A stretch of 64,000 nt of DNA, taken from NCBI GenBank assembly GCA_015847255.1, contig JADLZK010012636.1:17403-81402 (forward strand). The letters are read 5' to 3'. Positions 42,810-54,330 of this stretch are shown in pieces. The stretch's first letter is position 1. Every line of letters starts with the position of its first letter. Position numbers and translations under genes: made by a program. Under the pieces are notes generated by a model. The model saw nothing but the letters and a program-made list of their open reading frames with translations, made no database searches and was not told the DNA's origin. This stretch comes from Hyparrhenia diplandra. Taxonomy: Eukaryota > Streptophyta > Magnoliopsida > Poales > Poaceae.

Positions 42810-43440
42810 CGTAGCGTCTTTTGCGAACATGGACCTAACGGGCTCGGACTTTGATTATGCTTTCTTGCCATCGGTGGGGATTGCGGGTGGGGCGATCACG
42901 GCTTGGAGCGATCCACAGGATGCCAACGGAACCGCCCAGCGTAGGGTTTTACATCCGCGATCGCTGTCCTCGCCCGTCGGGCGGGCGCCCGGTGGCTAAC
43001 AAATGTTTGGGCGGTTGCCCGGCTGCGATAAAGCGCGATTCTGCGGGAGGCTGCGGGACATCGGGGCTGCGTACCGGGGGCCATGGTGCGTGTGTGGGGA
43101 GTTCAACCTGTCGGGCGGTGACAAGAACAATGGAAGGCTTCATCGTGGTCTAATCGCGCGGCTTCGGCGCGCCCTCGGCGACCTTCTCCTTCGGAGCTCG
43201 GTACCGCGGTAGATGATTCACTTGGTCCAATGCGAGGACCGCCCGGTATTTGGGCGTCTTGGCGGGGATGTTCGCGTCGGACGGGCTAGAACTATTCCGC
43301 GGCACCACCTACGGCGCCCTCTCCTCGGACTCGCCGACCACACTCCGCTCCTTCTAACCTTACGCGATCCCGATCCATGGGCACCCCCTAGGTTCCGGTT
43401 CGACCGATGCAGCGCGAGCTAGGCGGGTTCAAAGAGGTGT
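42810..43440 (+). pseudogene. LINE endonuclease region
   Basis: Plus frames read FDYAFLPSVGIAGGAITAW at 42.85 kb, GPWCVCGEFNLSGGDKNN at 43.08 kb, then HRGLIARLRRALGDL and, after shifts, a DHTPLLLTL end at 43.34 kb. These are the GG-I-L-A-W, W-x-x-x-GDFN (here GEFN) and SDH(T)P signatures of APE-type endonucleases of plant LINEs. Asp of GDFN has become Glu and SDH has become ADH-like, besides frameshifts. Confidence 0.75.
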
Positions 43441-43989
43441 CGGCGGGTTTGGGAATCGGCGGCTGCCGAAGCGTCTCGGCGTGCGGGTGCATCGACATCA
43501 AGCTCGGTGCTAAGCGCAAGCACTCAAACAATGGCACGCCAAGCAAGTGGGAAGCATCGGGCTCCAACTGCGGCGGCGGGTTTATCTTCGAGTTCGATGT
43601 GGCCCGGAAAGCGCGGACTCTCGACCACGGCGTGCATTGCAAAGGGATCTCAAGGCGCACTCCACGGCGCTCGCCTCCCTTCACGGACGATGGCAAGGCA
43701 GCGGTCGCGCCGCGAGACACCTTCGTGAGGCCGGCGCATCGACAAGATACTTCCACGCAAGCTTGCCACCGCGAGAAGGAAGAACACCATGCTAGCAATC
43801 CAACACGGGGCCACATGTTCCGCGAGCATGAGGCAAAGAGGACATCATTTACGAATTCTACGATGACCTCGCCGGCACCCGTTCCTCCGCACCAATTGCC
43901 TAGACCTAGGTCGGCTCGGCACTGCCAAGCCTGGACCTAGAGGCACTCGTCGACCTTTCTCGGCAATCAGGTCGGCGGCGGTGAAGGAG

Positions 43990-44930
43990 TCACCTTCGGT
44001 TGGGCTCCGGCCACGGCGGCTTTGGCGCAACCTTCCTTAAGGTGGCATGGTCCGTGGTCGGCCACGATTGTGTGGCGACTATTCAGGCACTTTGGGACAT
44101 GGACTTAGAGACTTGGCAAGGCGTCGCGAAAGCCCACATGGTCCTCCTACCCAGAAACCGTCGGCCGGCCGGCCTACATGACTGCGGCCCATCGGCCTCA
44201 TGCACACACCTTCGAAACTGTTTGCCAAGTGCCTAGCCATGCGGTGGCTCCCTTCATGCAGCGGCTCATCAGCGACAACGGTCCGCCTTCATCAAGAACG
44301 CGGGATCCATGACAACTTCAGGTCGGTCGGGCCATACGCAAATGGCTGCACGCCGCGGCGCGGCGACTGCCGTTTTCTTTGAAGGTGGCCCTTGCTAAAG
44401 CGTTCGACTACGTGTCACGGCCTTTCCTCCTCGAGGTGCTTGAGCATATGGGGTTCCCTCGGAGATGGAGGGGCGGGTGTCGGCCATGCTTGCCACCGCC
44501 CGACACTAAGGTGCTACTCAACGAACGGCGGGCCATCGGATCTTCCACGCTAGGGGTTCACGGCAAGGAGACCCCCTCTCGCCCTCCTCTTCATCATCGT
44601 CATGGAGGTCCTCAATGCACTCATCTCGAAGCCGACCGTCGAGGACATCTCTGGGACCGGGGCGCTTTGCTTCTGTGAGCGTCGATCTGTGAGACGACCT
44701 AGTCGTGTTCCTCTCGCCCTCGACTCACGGACCGCTTGCATACGGGCCGTCTTTGGGCGTGTTCGCGGGGGCATCGGGCCTCGCCACGAACTGGACAAAT
44801 GCATGATCACGCCCATTCATTGCTCAACGAGGGCGTGCTAGCCATTCAAAGTACTTCCCTTGCCGGATCGCCCCGAGCTTCCCCATGAAGTACTGGGTGC
44901 CCCGCTCTCAATCGGACGGCTAACCAAGGC
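43990..44930 (+). pseudogene. LINE reverse transcriptase region
   Basis: Broken plus frames: SGHGGFGATFLKVAWSVVG, AHMVLLPRN, LFAKCLAMRW, NDNFRSV-type phrase near 44.31 kb, KVALAKAFDYVSRPFLLEVL (44.38 kb, the DLAKAFDSV-type motif), then FPRRWRG. These match the order of LINE RT motifs 0 to 4. The YADD box is not recognised. Inactive. Confidence 0.75.
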
Positions 44931-45579
44931 ACGCGGGGCGGCCGATCGTCGATGCGATTGCGACATGCCTACCCACTTGGAAGGCGGGTTTGCTTACCGC
45001 AGGTGGGACGGGCTACCTAGCTCAAACCACGCTTTTCGGCCATTCGGTGCACACTTCTATCTGCTGCGCTCTTTCATCATGGGCAATCGGCGAGGTCGAC
45101 AAGAAGGAGGGCATTCATGCGGGGGCGGGACGGACACGGTGGCGGCGGGCGATGCAAAGGTAAACTTGGCGATTGTGTGCTCGGCCAAGGAGGATGGCGG
45201 GCTCGGATTGCGGACCTCGCATTCTTGGCCGCCCTCGGCTGCGTTGGCGGTGGTTGGCTAGAACCATGCCCGATTCCATCGTGCTATCCTACGGTGGTAG
45301 CGGCGCTTGGTGGATCGCGATGTTCGGGGCATCGGTGTCGGTAGTGGTCGGTGCGGCGCGCATCGGCCAAGTTACGGGCGGCGGCAGCAGCTCCGGACGG
45401 CCCAATCTCTACCACCCCCTCGCCTCTTGAGGGCGGTCGACTCCGCGGCGCGGGAAGTCGTCGATGGTCTGCGCGAGCAAGCTGGTGGATTCGGGGACAT
45501 CACGGTGCATACACCCGCAGCGGTACTAGTGGGCGTCGACCTGCAGGTCAAGCGCGAGGGGTATCAACCTCACCCGGTG

Positions 45580-45960
45580 ACCCCGAGACGGGTTCATTTG
45601 GAAGTGGGCGGCCCGGCGGGAATTACACCGGCTCTTATTTTCTCGCGCCTTCTTCTACGGATCTTCCGGCTACTCGGCGCCAAGAAGCGTGGAAGACCTC
45701 GACCCCCTCAAAGGTCAAGTTCTTCTTACGGCTAGCCATCCATGGTCGGCTACGGGCGGAGCGGCCGGATGCGACACGACCTTGACCATCGGCGGTGCGT
45801 GTGCTCCACGGGAGGTTGAGGCGACCGATCACTTGTTCTCCGGATGCGTCTTAGCGAGGGGAACTTTGGTTCGGCTACTTCGCCTCGCGGGCCTAGAGCA
45901 ACTATGCCCCGAGCGGAGACATCGGCCGTCACTGGTGGCTTGAGTCGGCGTTATCGTTGC
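45580..45960 (+). pseudogene. LINE C-terminal zinc-binding region (zf-RVT-like)
   Basis: SKVKFFLRLAIHGRLRAERP at 45.71 kb, then a Cys-containing stretch and EATDHLFSGCVLARGTL at 45.82 kb. This is the W-x-(K)-V-x-F-F-x-W and (C-x2-C)...H-x-F-x-x-C pattern of the reverse-transcriptase zinc-binding domain. Confidence 0.65.
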
Positions 45961-47129
45961 CATCGAAGTTCGACCGGCCCCGACTCTTGGTGCTCCCTTG
46001 TCACTGGGAGATCTGGAAAAAGCGAACCGGCGCACATTCGACAACTTATCCTCCTCGCCGGTGGTCATCTTGAACAAGGTCGGTGTCTAAGGCGGATGAA
46101 TGGTGCGGCCGACTTCTGAGTCTTTGGAGCCGCTACTCTACTTGATGCGCTAGGCAGCTAGCACTTCCCCTTAAATCGCACAATCGGTTTTAAGTTTAGT
46201 ACAATTTCGGCGCCCGTTAAAGCCCGGCGATTTATGTCTAGTGTGCTTCCTCAATCTTCGGCACCTCACCAACGGGGTTGGGGTTGTAAAAACATTCTAT
46301 TTTCCCTTAATGAAATGCGTGCTAATGCACACTTTCAAAAAAAAATGTATTGTCTTCGGCGGCAGCTGCGTATATAAAAAGGCGGCAATTTACCGGCGAA
46401 TAAACAATGTACACCATCTGCATTGCAATAGAAATTGCATGCATGCATGTTCGATGATGTAAGGCCCTAGCTAGAGTACTCGATTATATATGGGCAATGA
46501 CCCATGGCACGGCCCACGGGCCGAAAAACCGTGCCATGCCGCCCGGTGAGCGCGGGATTTTTTCATCGTCTTGGGGCGGCCCATGGCCCGATAGACAAAA
46601 AACATCACATTTTTTTTCAGGTTTTCAAATTCAAGCCAAATTTGATAGTTATTCATAGCCAATTGTGATTCAAAATGAAAGACAAGGACAAAGTGTTTCA
46701 AAAGAGCTGTTTGTGTAATCTTTGCCTCATTAAAAACCTTTCTAGGTAAACCCACCCTTGTGGGAGAAACCCTAGAAAGGAAAAGTATAACTTGACTCAA
46801 AATTTATTCAAGTTTCAAACATGTCAATTGTCAATCATCTAGCCCTATTATAATAGCCATCTCGGTGGCAACATCCGCAAAAAGTGAATCCGCTGATTCA
46901 CATCAGGTTCAAACTTTCTATCCACATCTAGCAAAAAGTGAACCCTTGACCACACCACTCGAGAATGACTAAGTGATGTATACCAAAATCACCAAGAGTC
47001 CTGCCAAAGACCAGATTAGTTTCTTTTCTAAGAACTAAAGCAAAAGAATGTAGCAATGGAGAGTGAAAGATCTTTACCTCCTATCTTTGTCTTCTTCTTC
47101 TAGCCACCACCACCAGGAACTGTTACCAC

Positions 47130-48310
47130 CACTGAGGCGGTTGGTGCGGTCCGGTGCCGCTGCCTTGCCCTTGACCCACATCATCAATCGAGAGGTTCTC
47201 AAAGGGCGCCACCAGGTCAAAGTCCTCAATAGTATGATGTTCTCTCCTTGCTCCTAGCTCCCAATCCTTGATGCATGTGAGCATCTCAACATGCTCGGGC
47301 AACAAAGCGCCACCGCCGGTCTTTGAGTATCCACCGCCCAAAATTTTGAAACAAGACTCAGGAAATAGTAGATGCGAGGAGCAGGACATAATATCTTTGG
47401 CCAAAATAGACAAGATAGGATAGGTTTGCTTGTGGTCACGCCACGAGCAAGATATCAAAGTTTTTTGGAAAGGTGTCGATCACATCCTTTGTCTAAGTAA
47501 GTTTGGAGCTCACTAATAACGAGATCTTTGAAGATGAGTCGGGTGCACGAATTACCAAAGAGCCTTCCCCATGGTGTTTTTCTCTTACCGGGGAGGATAT
47601 ATTTTGCATGGGCACTGGTAGATCTTCTTTGTTGCACCAAATTTGTCAACATACTTGGCAAGCAGTCTACTCAACTCATCTTTCACATCACCATAGTATA
47701 CAACGTAATTAACTCCTAAAGCCTTACCAAGTAGATCAAGTAATGAATACAACCCGTGCATCTTACCTCTAGGATCACGAACTAAAGCAAAAGAATATAG
47801 CAATGGAGGTTTCTCCCAATATTTAAGTAATTTAAGCTTCATAGGTAGTGCAATTGTTCTAAAATTAATATCAGATTCAGCTTGTTTCAAAAGCTCGGCA
47901 ATGTCTAGAATATTATGCGAGAACCAATGGAGAAGTAGGGTAGTAAACACCGAGATAGAACAACGGTGCACTCATAAAAAAGTTCGAGGAAACTCATTAT
48001 ACGTTCAGCAATATGCCAATGCAAAGGAGTCAAAAGCTCCTTACCATAGTTTGAATTAATGAACACCAAATCTTCCCAGGATTGGGTCTCACCAACCCCT
48101 AATGGAAGGTCAAGTCTAGCAATCAAAATGCACAACTCCATGCGAGCAACCATAGGATCATAAACCCAGTTTTCAAACCATCGGGATTCAAAGCAAGCTT
48201 AGCACGGGTCTTAGTAGCATGATCACGTTTACGAGAAGCAATTTCATATGCCTAATCAAATGCCCGGTGCCGATGGCGGATCTAGCGAGTACTTAGCCCT
48301 ACGATTGCTT
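47130..48310 (-). pseudogene. hAT transposase, degenerate
   Basis: On minus. N-terminal BED-type zinc-finger remnant near 48.3-48.2 kb (GTGHLI(R)H then basic residues). Middle: MKLKLLKYWEKPPLLYSFAL, KMHGLYSLLDLLGKALGVNY and DVKDELSRLLAKYVDKFGAT (47.9-47.6 kb), the RNase-H-fold and linker part of plant hAT transposases. C-terminal: ILSILAKDIMS, ESCFK, LLPEHVEMLTCIKDWELGA (47.4-47.2 kb), the hATC dimerisation domain. Frameshifts between these segments; the 128-codon middle frame is the longest intact piece. It would not encode an active transposase. Confidence 0.85.
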
Positions 48311-48419
48311 ACGGATGGCGGCTACACGAATCTTGTTCTCACATATCTCATGGAACGGTCCAAACCTTAGATTTCTTCTTACCGGTGGTAGCTTGAGTGT
48401 CTTAGGAGGGATGAACACC

Positions 48420-49250
48420 CGTCGTCATCGTCATCGATATCGATGTGCTCGGTGTGTACCAGCCGGGTGTCACCGGCGTCGATGCCGAACAAAGGCGGCG
48501 GCGTCCTCACCATAATGTCGTCGTCTTTCTCGGCTGCGGCTTCAAGCTTCGTCGTCGGTGTTGGGCGCTAGGTCCTCGCCGTCTACGAGACGGGGCCCCG
48601 CATTGCGCGCCCGCACCACCAACACCACGGACGACGGCGAGCCCCGAAGCCGGGACGAGGGGCGGGGACGAGCTGGGCGAGGCCGACCAAGACCTCCGGC
48701 ACCGCCCCTCAGCGGTCGCTTGGTGGCTGGCCATGTCAACTCTAGGAGGAGGAAGACTTGGCGTCGAAACCACCAAGCTCAACCTGCAAAAACAACCAAA
48801 GGCAAGGATTAGACAAGCGGACGGCGGCGGGCGGATTGAGCACACAAAGACGGGGCGAGGGGAGAGGGGAGGTACACGGACGGACGGGCCCGTCTTGGAA
48901 GCCAAGCCAACAACCAACCCGGACAAAGAGAGGACACGGAGACGGAGAGAGAGAGAGAGGATCCAAACAACCCGGAGGCAAAGGATTAGACAAGACGGCC
49001 GGCGGCGGCGGATCGAGCAAGAAACCAGAACTCACATGTTGGTTGGAGAAAGAGAGGAGAGGAGGGGAATGGATGGAGAATATAGAAGAGGATTTGAACT
49101 CAGATCCGGGCGGGTGAAGGCGTCGAAGTCGGCGGCGGCGTCGGAGCGGCGGCGGCGGCGGTCGGGCGACAGCGGCGGGGTCGAGAAGAATCGAGGCGAC
49201 TTCGGGGCGAGATCGGAGGGGCGAGGCGGCGGCGGCGTGGGGTGGGGGTG
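48420..49250. other. GC-rich 5' part of the hAT element
   Basis: Open frames on plus (up to 399 codons) and minus, Arg/Gly-rich, none recognised. Probably the promoter, leader and N-terminal side of the transposase gene. Confidence 0.5.
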
Positions 49251-49535
49251 GGGATTAGGGTTAGGTGGGGGCGGCCGGCGGCGTCCTCGGCTTATATCGG
49301 GCGGGCTAGCGGGGATGCAAGCCGTTGGCGGGCGGGCCGCCGCCCGGGCGGCCATTTCCACCGGGCGTGCCGTGCCGTGCCTCGTGCTGGGGTGGCGGCC
49401 CAGGCACGACACGCCCCACCGGGCCGGGCCAGCCGGACGCGGTATAGGCGGGCCGTGCCGGGCTCGGGCAGGCCAAAACACGGGCCCACGGGCGGGCCGG
49501 CGGGCTCGGGCTGCATGCCCATATATATACTCGAT

Positions 49536-50640
49536 GCAGGCAGCTTGCAATGCAGAGATCAGGATAAAATTCCCTCACCTCACCAATTGGTCTATCCCAT
49601 CCCAACTACCAAGACAGGGAGATTTAAAGGGACGAGGGTTCTGACATGTAAAAGAATTTATTAGTCCCCACTAGTGAGGTACAATTTATTCTTCTAACTC
49701 TAATTATAATATCATCCAAAATCTAAACGTGCTACCACTAGTGATGACTTCCTAATCGAACCAATCTAGCGAAGACTCAACTACCATTGGATGACTATAT
49801 CACCCGCCTAGGGGCTTATTCGAACTCCCTTGGGTTCTTCCCACGTTCATCATTATGGAGAGTTTGAACGGGTCATGGGGTCTTAAGAAAAGAGCTGAAT
49901 GACACCTCTAAGACAGAAAACTGTAAGATAAGTTCTGCACAATAAGAGTAAGCATAATAGCACGTTGCAAGCCAGCTGAATGCTGGCGTGGAGGAGAAGC
50001 GAGTAGAGAGAAGAAGCGGGCTGTAAGCTTACAGGCTGGCTCACGACACAGGAATCAAGAAACTATGTGAGAGAGAGACAAGTAGGTCATGCATTAACCG
50101 TGAAGAGCTAACTACTATGTGAGTGGGCTGGGAGAAGGATTACAGCCAGCTAGCGTGTTGTATTATTAGCCTTGCTCTGATTAAAATATTTGTAGTCTTG
50201 AACAATTTTTGAAGACAAATATATAATAATGTTGCAAGTAAAAGAAGATCATTACTTACTCCACGAAGGAGGATGCCTTTCGCTTGCATCATTTCACTCA
50301 TCTAGGTCAATTACTTGCATTGCTTGTCTGACCTCGTATTAGTCTTGTTCAGTAAAGAAGATCAGACAACGAACCACGAATAGATTAGACTCAGACTGTC
50401 CGTGCCAAACATGCATATTGTCACGGGCCGCTACATATATGCAAAACGCTGAAAATCGAGGATTAATACAGGCAATTTTTCATAAGGAATTAAAGTAATG
50501 TTTAAGAAACGTACAGTTCCCTGGAAGCGTACGTGTGCCCACAACTCCCTAAGGAGTTGGCCCATAAGTTAAGTGCATCCCGTTCCTAGATGTTTTGTTA
50601 GCTGGCAAACAATATGATTTGAGAAATGAAAAATGGCCTA
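49536..50640. other. Intergenic region upstream of the P450
   Basis: No gene seen outside the MITE at 49945-50177. AT-rich at 50.2-50.5 kb. Confidence 0.4.
49945..50177. mobile_element. Probable MITE (TIR GAG(T/C)AAGC...)
   Basis: Left GAGTAAGCATAATAGCACG and complement of right GAGCAAGGCTAATAATACA; flanks TAA and TGA. 233 bp with purine-rich GAGAGAG core, a layout common to small rice MITEs. Confidence 0.5.
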
Positions 50641-50712
50641 GTACAAGTATAAAAGATAAGCACAAACCAAAGCTAGAGCGGACGCCTCACTTAGTCACTT
50701 CGTTCATCAATC
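50641..50712 (+). promoter_or_regulatory. TATA box and 5'UTR of the P450 pseudogene
   Basis: TATAAAAG at 50649-50656, about 60 bp before the ATG at 50713. Confidence 0.6.
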
Positions 50713-51458
50713 ATGGAGGACTGGGTCTACTATTCCCTCTCCATGATCATTTGCATTGCCCTGTCCTTCCTTCTCTCCTTCATCCGGCCAGCCACTGCAA
50801 AGCTAGCGGCGAGGCCTCCCCTTCCGCCAGGCCCAACGCCGGCGCTGTCGCTACTACTTGGCCCTCTCCTCTTGCTAGCTTGGACAACCTTCAACATTGA
50901 GCCAATCATCCGTGTTGCCCGGTCCTGGTACGGCCCTGTCTTCACAATCTATCTCCTCCCATCTTTCCCAGTGATCTTTGTCGCTGATGGAGCCACGGCA
51001 CGCCGTGTTCTGGTGCAGTGCGGCGCAGCATTTGCTGACCGGCCGCCAGTTAACCTTGCCACCCGCATATTTACCGGCGATCAGCGCAGCATTACGACCG
51101 GTGCATATGGACCCCTCTGGTGCGTGCTCCGCCGCAACCTCACCAGCGAAGCCCTCCACCAATTGTCCCTCCGCCGGTATGCTGCAGCACGCAGATCCGC
51201 TGTCACCAGCCTCGCTGCCGGCATCAGACAGCAAATGCACAATGTAGTCGTTCTCCAAGGACTGCTGCACCACGCCATCTTTCACGTGTTCACCAGGATG
51301 TGCTTCGGCGGGGGCTCAGTGATGGCGTGGTAACGTCCATCACGGCGCTGCAGGGGAGTTCGTGTCGGCGGTGGTTGGCTTTCAGGTGCTTGGTGTGTGC
51401 CGCCGCTCACCAAGCTCGTGTTCGAGGACGGTGGAAGAAGATGCTGTCCATGCCTGTG
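50713..51458 (+). pseudogene. Cytochrome P450 (CYP89-like), N-terminal part
   Basis: ATG at 50713. Signal-anchor helix (YYSLSMIICIALSFLLSFI), Pro-rich hinge PPLPPGPTP, then SWYGPVFTIYLLPSFPVIFV, FADRPPVNLATRIF, YGPLWCVLRRNLTSEALH (the WxxxRR helix C motif as W-C-V-L-R-R) and MCFGGG. Membrane-anchored ER monooxygenase by family; the MEDW start and these phrases point to CYP89-type enzymes, whose members have varied substrates. A one-base shift near 51.32 kb ends the frame at TAA (51332). The shifted frame continues with VVTSITALQG and RWKKMLSM up to 51458, where an AT-rich insertion begins. Confidence 0.82.
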
Positions 51459-51955
51459 AAATTTTTTTTCGGCGAAATATCGCGAAATTTCCGATATATC
51501 GCATTTTCAGTGAGGTCGAAAAAATTTTATATCGGTCAAAAATTTCGGCTAAATTCATATTTCACTGAAAAAATTACACCAAACCATCCTAAAATCTCCA
51601 TATCCTCTAGTCTTAATAAAGACTTATTTTTTCAAATCTATTTAATTTTTTCTCACTAACACATTCGATAAAACTAACATATTTTTGCAAGTTGCCCCTT
51701 GTGAGCCCGTTGTATTATCACTTCACAACTTATGCGATATATTGTGTTGTTTTTCGTTCATGTTATATAAATTTGTGATAGAAGATGGATTTGGGAGTTT
51801 TTCTAGTGAGATGATGCCATTTTTTAAAGCGCATTTTGAATTTGTTTAAATTTGACCCGATATTTCGAAATTTCCGAAATATCGCATTTTTTCGACAAGT
51901 GCCCGATATTTTTTTTCTGGGTAGAAAAAACCTAGGTCCATCTTGGCCGGCGGGG
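51459..51955. mobile_element. AT-rich insertion inside the P450, unclassified
   Basis: About 490 bp replacing roughly the F-to-I-helix interval. Contains direct repeats of CGAAATTTCCGA(T/A)ATATCGC followed by ATTTT at 51487 and 51869. No clear TIR or target duplication, so the class is unknown and some P450 sequence has been lost. Confidence 0.5.
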
Positions 51956-52487
51956 AGGAGATTTTTCATCCCTACGATGTGGGCCTGTGCCGGTCGTGGT
52001 TGCTACGTGGATTCAGCTTTTTCGGCTTCGGTATCCCGAGGGCGTGGCCCGATGAGGCGAGATGGACCATGGCCAACCGATCGTTGCAATGGACCGGTCA
52101 TCGTTGCCTAACCGGTCGGCGGGCTGAGATGAGATCCGCGTCGTCGGCGTGGAGGCGCGTGTTGTCATCAGGGCGAACACACGCGCGGATGCCCTACCTC
52201 CGGGCCGTTATGCTGGGCGCTCGGCGGCACCCGCCGATTAGCTTCATGCTGCCACAGCGACCACCACGGGATGGCGGTAGCGTTGCTCGGCGGCTTCATG
52301 GTGCCAAGACGCTGGCGTCGGTGAATTTCATGTTGGGCAGCATGGCGTGCAGCGGCCAATGGCGAGACCGGCGGTTCGGCGGGCGGTTCCTTCTAGGAGC
52401 GGGTGAGGGCGTGGACTGGCCCAGCGGCAAGGAGATCAAGATGATGCCGTTCGGCGCCGGCGAGGATCTGCCGCCATCGGCGTGTCG
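51956..52487 (+). pseudogene. Cytochrome P450 (CYP89-like), I-helix to heme-binding part
   Basis: Continues the P450 after the insertion. Visible: a VGLC.S.LL.G phrase then WTMAN (I helix), MPYLRAVML and RRHPPISFMLP (K helix; the Glu of ExxR is lost by a small deletion), ASVNFMLGSMA, then FGGRFLLG (PERF region) and EIKMMPFGAG just before the heme Cys. The Cys codon remains but nearby bases are lost, shifting frame. Interrupted at 52487 by the gypsy element, whose TSD is TGTCG. Confidence 0.8.
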
Positions 52488-52773
52488 TGTCGGTACCAGC
52501 TACTTTTTTGAGGCAAAGTACCGGGTCGACCGCGGGCCCAAGTCGGCGGCCGGGAAGGCTAACCGCGCTATGTCGGAGGACATTGGGCCGTAGGAGTTTG
52601 GACTCGTGAGGCGCTGTGCGGCGTGAAAGAGGAATTCCTGCGTATCCTATAAAGTCTCGAGCTCGCCGTGGAAGGTAGCTATCGCATAGCGAGAACACGT
52701 TTAAATTTCTATAAGATTCATCGCTATTCCCTGCATCTTCTTCTTCCCCTTCCACGACCTCCTGCTGCTTACA
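52488..52773 (+). repeat. 5' LTR of gypsy element
   Basis: 286 bp, TGTCGG...TTACA. Shares with the 3' LTR GGACATTGGGCCGTAGG, GAAAGAGGAATTCCT, ATCCTATAAAGTCTCGAGCT and TCTATAAGATTCATCGCTAT. Differences between LTRs include several indels in the first 60 bp, so the insertion is not very recent. Confidence 0.93.
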
Positions 52774-52792
52774 TCGGTATCGGAGACAGCGG
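52774..52792 (+). other. Primer-binding-site-like sequence
   Basis: TCGGTATCGGAGAC directly after the LTR resembles the initiator-tRNA-Met complementary TGGTATCRGAGC with a few mismatches. Confidence 0.6.
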
Positions 52793-53009
52793 TTCTCGGC
52801 ACCGGATTCGGATTAGCGACTCCATTGGCGCTTTCGATTTCAATGGATTCGGTTGGGTTCGCCGATTTGAGTTTGTGCACACAAATTCGAATCTGGCGTC
52901 GTAATTCCGATCCGGAATCGCGGTTCATGAATGCGTTCGTGAATGCTGGAGCAACCCTCTGCCGCTCCATACCCCCGCACTTCACGGGCGTCGAAGCACC
53001 TTGGCGTCA

Positions 53010-54330
53010 TGGATCCTAACGAGCTCATCATCGGCGAGATCCGTCATTTGGGTACTCGCACCGGCGGGATGGGCGTCGCTTTGATGACCTCGAGAAGAAG
53101 ATCGGCGGAGCAGACGCTTCGTCCGCCCCCGCCTCGGCGGCTTGGAGAGCGCCCATAAAGGTGTTCGGTGGCGGCCGAGCGTGGATACTCTCATCGGCGA
53201 CCTACGCGGCGACATCGACCACATGTCGAGCACGAAGCTGGAGGTGGGTAAGATCCAAGTATATGGAGAGATCCATGGTGGGCGGCCCCGCGACCGCCCG
53301 GGCATCCATGCTCCGCGCCACGGTGCTGAACTCAAAGTCTACCTCGGCACCGGCATCGCCAAGCGCCGGCGGTAATGCGGCGAAGCTCCGTGGTCGAGGA
53401 GTTCCAAGACCGCTCCCTCATCGCCAACGATCTAGGCTCATCGGCCCCCGTCGCGCAAACCGGTGCTGCCAGCGCTCTCGGCGTTCCACGTGTCGTCTGG
53501 CGGCATCGTGGCTGCCCGTGCCCATCTGCGGGATCAGCGGCCAACCAGCCCGGCGGGGCACCACGTCGGCGGGGTGGCTATGGAGTGGTTACCACTCTGT
53601 GGCCACCACACCCACCGGTATGTCTCATGCCTATGCCCCAACCCCACCTCGGCTTCCTATCATGTACCTAGACCACCTCCGCGGCCGCCAAACAATCACT
53701 ATGAGTCAGGTATCGGGGGGGATTCGGGGTGATAGTTCGAGGAAACTTCCTAAGTTCGAGTTTCCACGTTTTGATGTTGAACACCCCAAATTGTGGATTA
53801 AACAAGCTGTTCATTACTTTTCGCCTCTATCGTATTGAGGAAGGGTGCGGGTTTCTGCTGCAACCATGCATTTCAAGGGGCAGCCAAGCGCTGGTTGTCT
53901 TCTGTGGAAGAAGAAATTGAGTTGACAGGGGGTGTGATGAGTTTTTGCTAAGCTTCTGTCGCACTTTGCTAGAGATGAGCATGAGCTGCTGCTGCGTAGG
54001 CTATTCAGATCAAACAAACAGGCCCGCTGCTGAATATAGTGAGAAATCGGTGCAACTTGTTGATGAGCTAACTGCCTATGCCAAGCACCCTGATCCTCTT
54101 TACTATGTACAACGATATATTGATGGTCTTCGTGATGACATTAAAGCTGTCTTGCTTGTCCACAAACCGTCTACTCGATCGATGCTGCTTGCGTTTTGGC
54201 GAGAAACCCAAGAAGAAGCTACGGGTGTTGCAAGGGGTCCTTCTCGGCACTATGAATTGCCTTCCTATTCCAAGGCAGCAAGCTCTGGTGCATTGCCATT
54301 ACCAGACTCCTCGACAACCACTTGCTGATG
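53010..54330 (+). pseudogene. Gag of gypsy element, broken
   Basis: MDPNELIIGEIRHLGTRTGG starts at 53010. Then KLPKFEFPRFDVEHPKLWIK (53.76 kb), YSEKSVQLVDELTAYAKHPD (54.04 kb), YVQRYIDGLRDDIKAVLLVH (54.11 kb). This is the retrotransposon gag domain (FDGxxPxxW, FxxLxQ.. pattern). At least three frameshifts. Confidence 0.8.

Larger units (their letters stand above)
40053..46346 (+). mobile_element. Decayed non-LTR retrotransposon (LINE)
   Basis: GC-rich, plus strand. Order: ORF1-like region (40.1-42.7 kb), endonuclease (42.8-43.4), reverse transcriptase (43.9-44.9), zf-RVT (45.6-46.0), AT-rich 3' end and an A9 tail at about 46338. Frequent one- and two-base indels break all frames. GTATTGTCTT just after the tail also occurs at 39962 (and 39763), a possible target duplication. 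The exact 5' end is uncertain because of the tandem duplication there. Confidence 0.8.
46485..49527 (-). mobile_element. hAT-superfamily transposon
   Basis: 3,043 bp with perfect 12-bp TIR (TATATATGGGCA) and 8-bp target duplication TACTCGAT at 46477-46484 and 49528-49535. Subterminal regions are GC-rich with repeated GGCACGGCCC/GGGCCGTGCC-type words. The interior carries a decayed transposase on minus. Length, 8-bp duplication and domains together identify hAT. Confidence 0.92.

Noticed and set aside
49255..49270. Telomere-like TTAGGGTTAGG
   Set aside because: A single short occurrence inside the hAT element; plant telomere repeats are TTTAGGG and would be tandem.
48445..49644. 399-codon open frame on plus
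   Set aside because: GC-rich Arg/Gly-rich reading opposite to the hAT transposase and crossing the hAT terminus and target duplication. Composition artefact.
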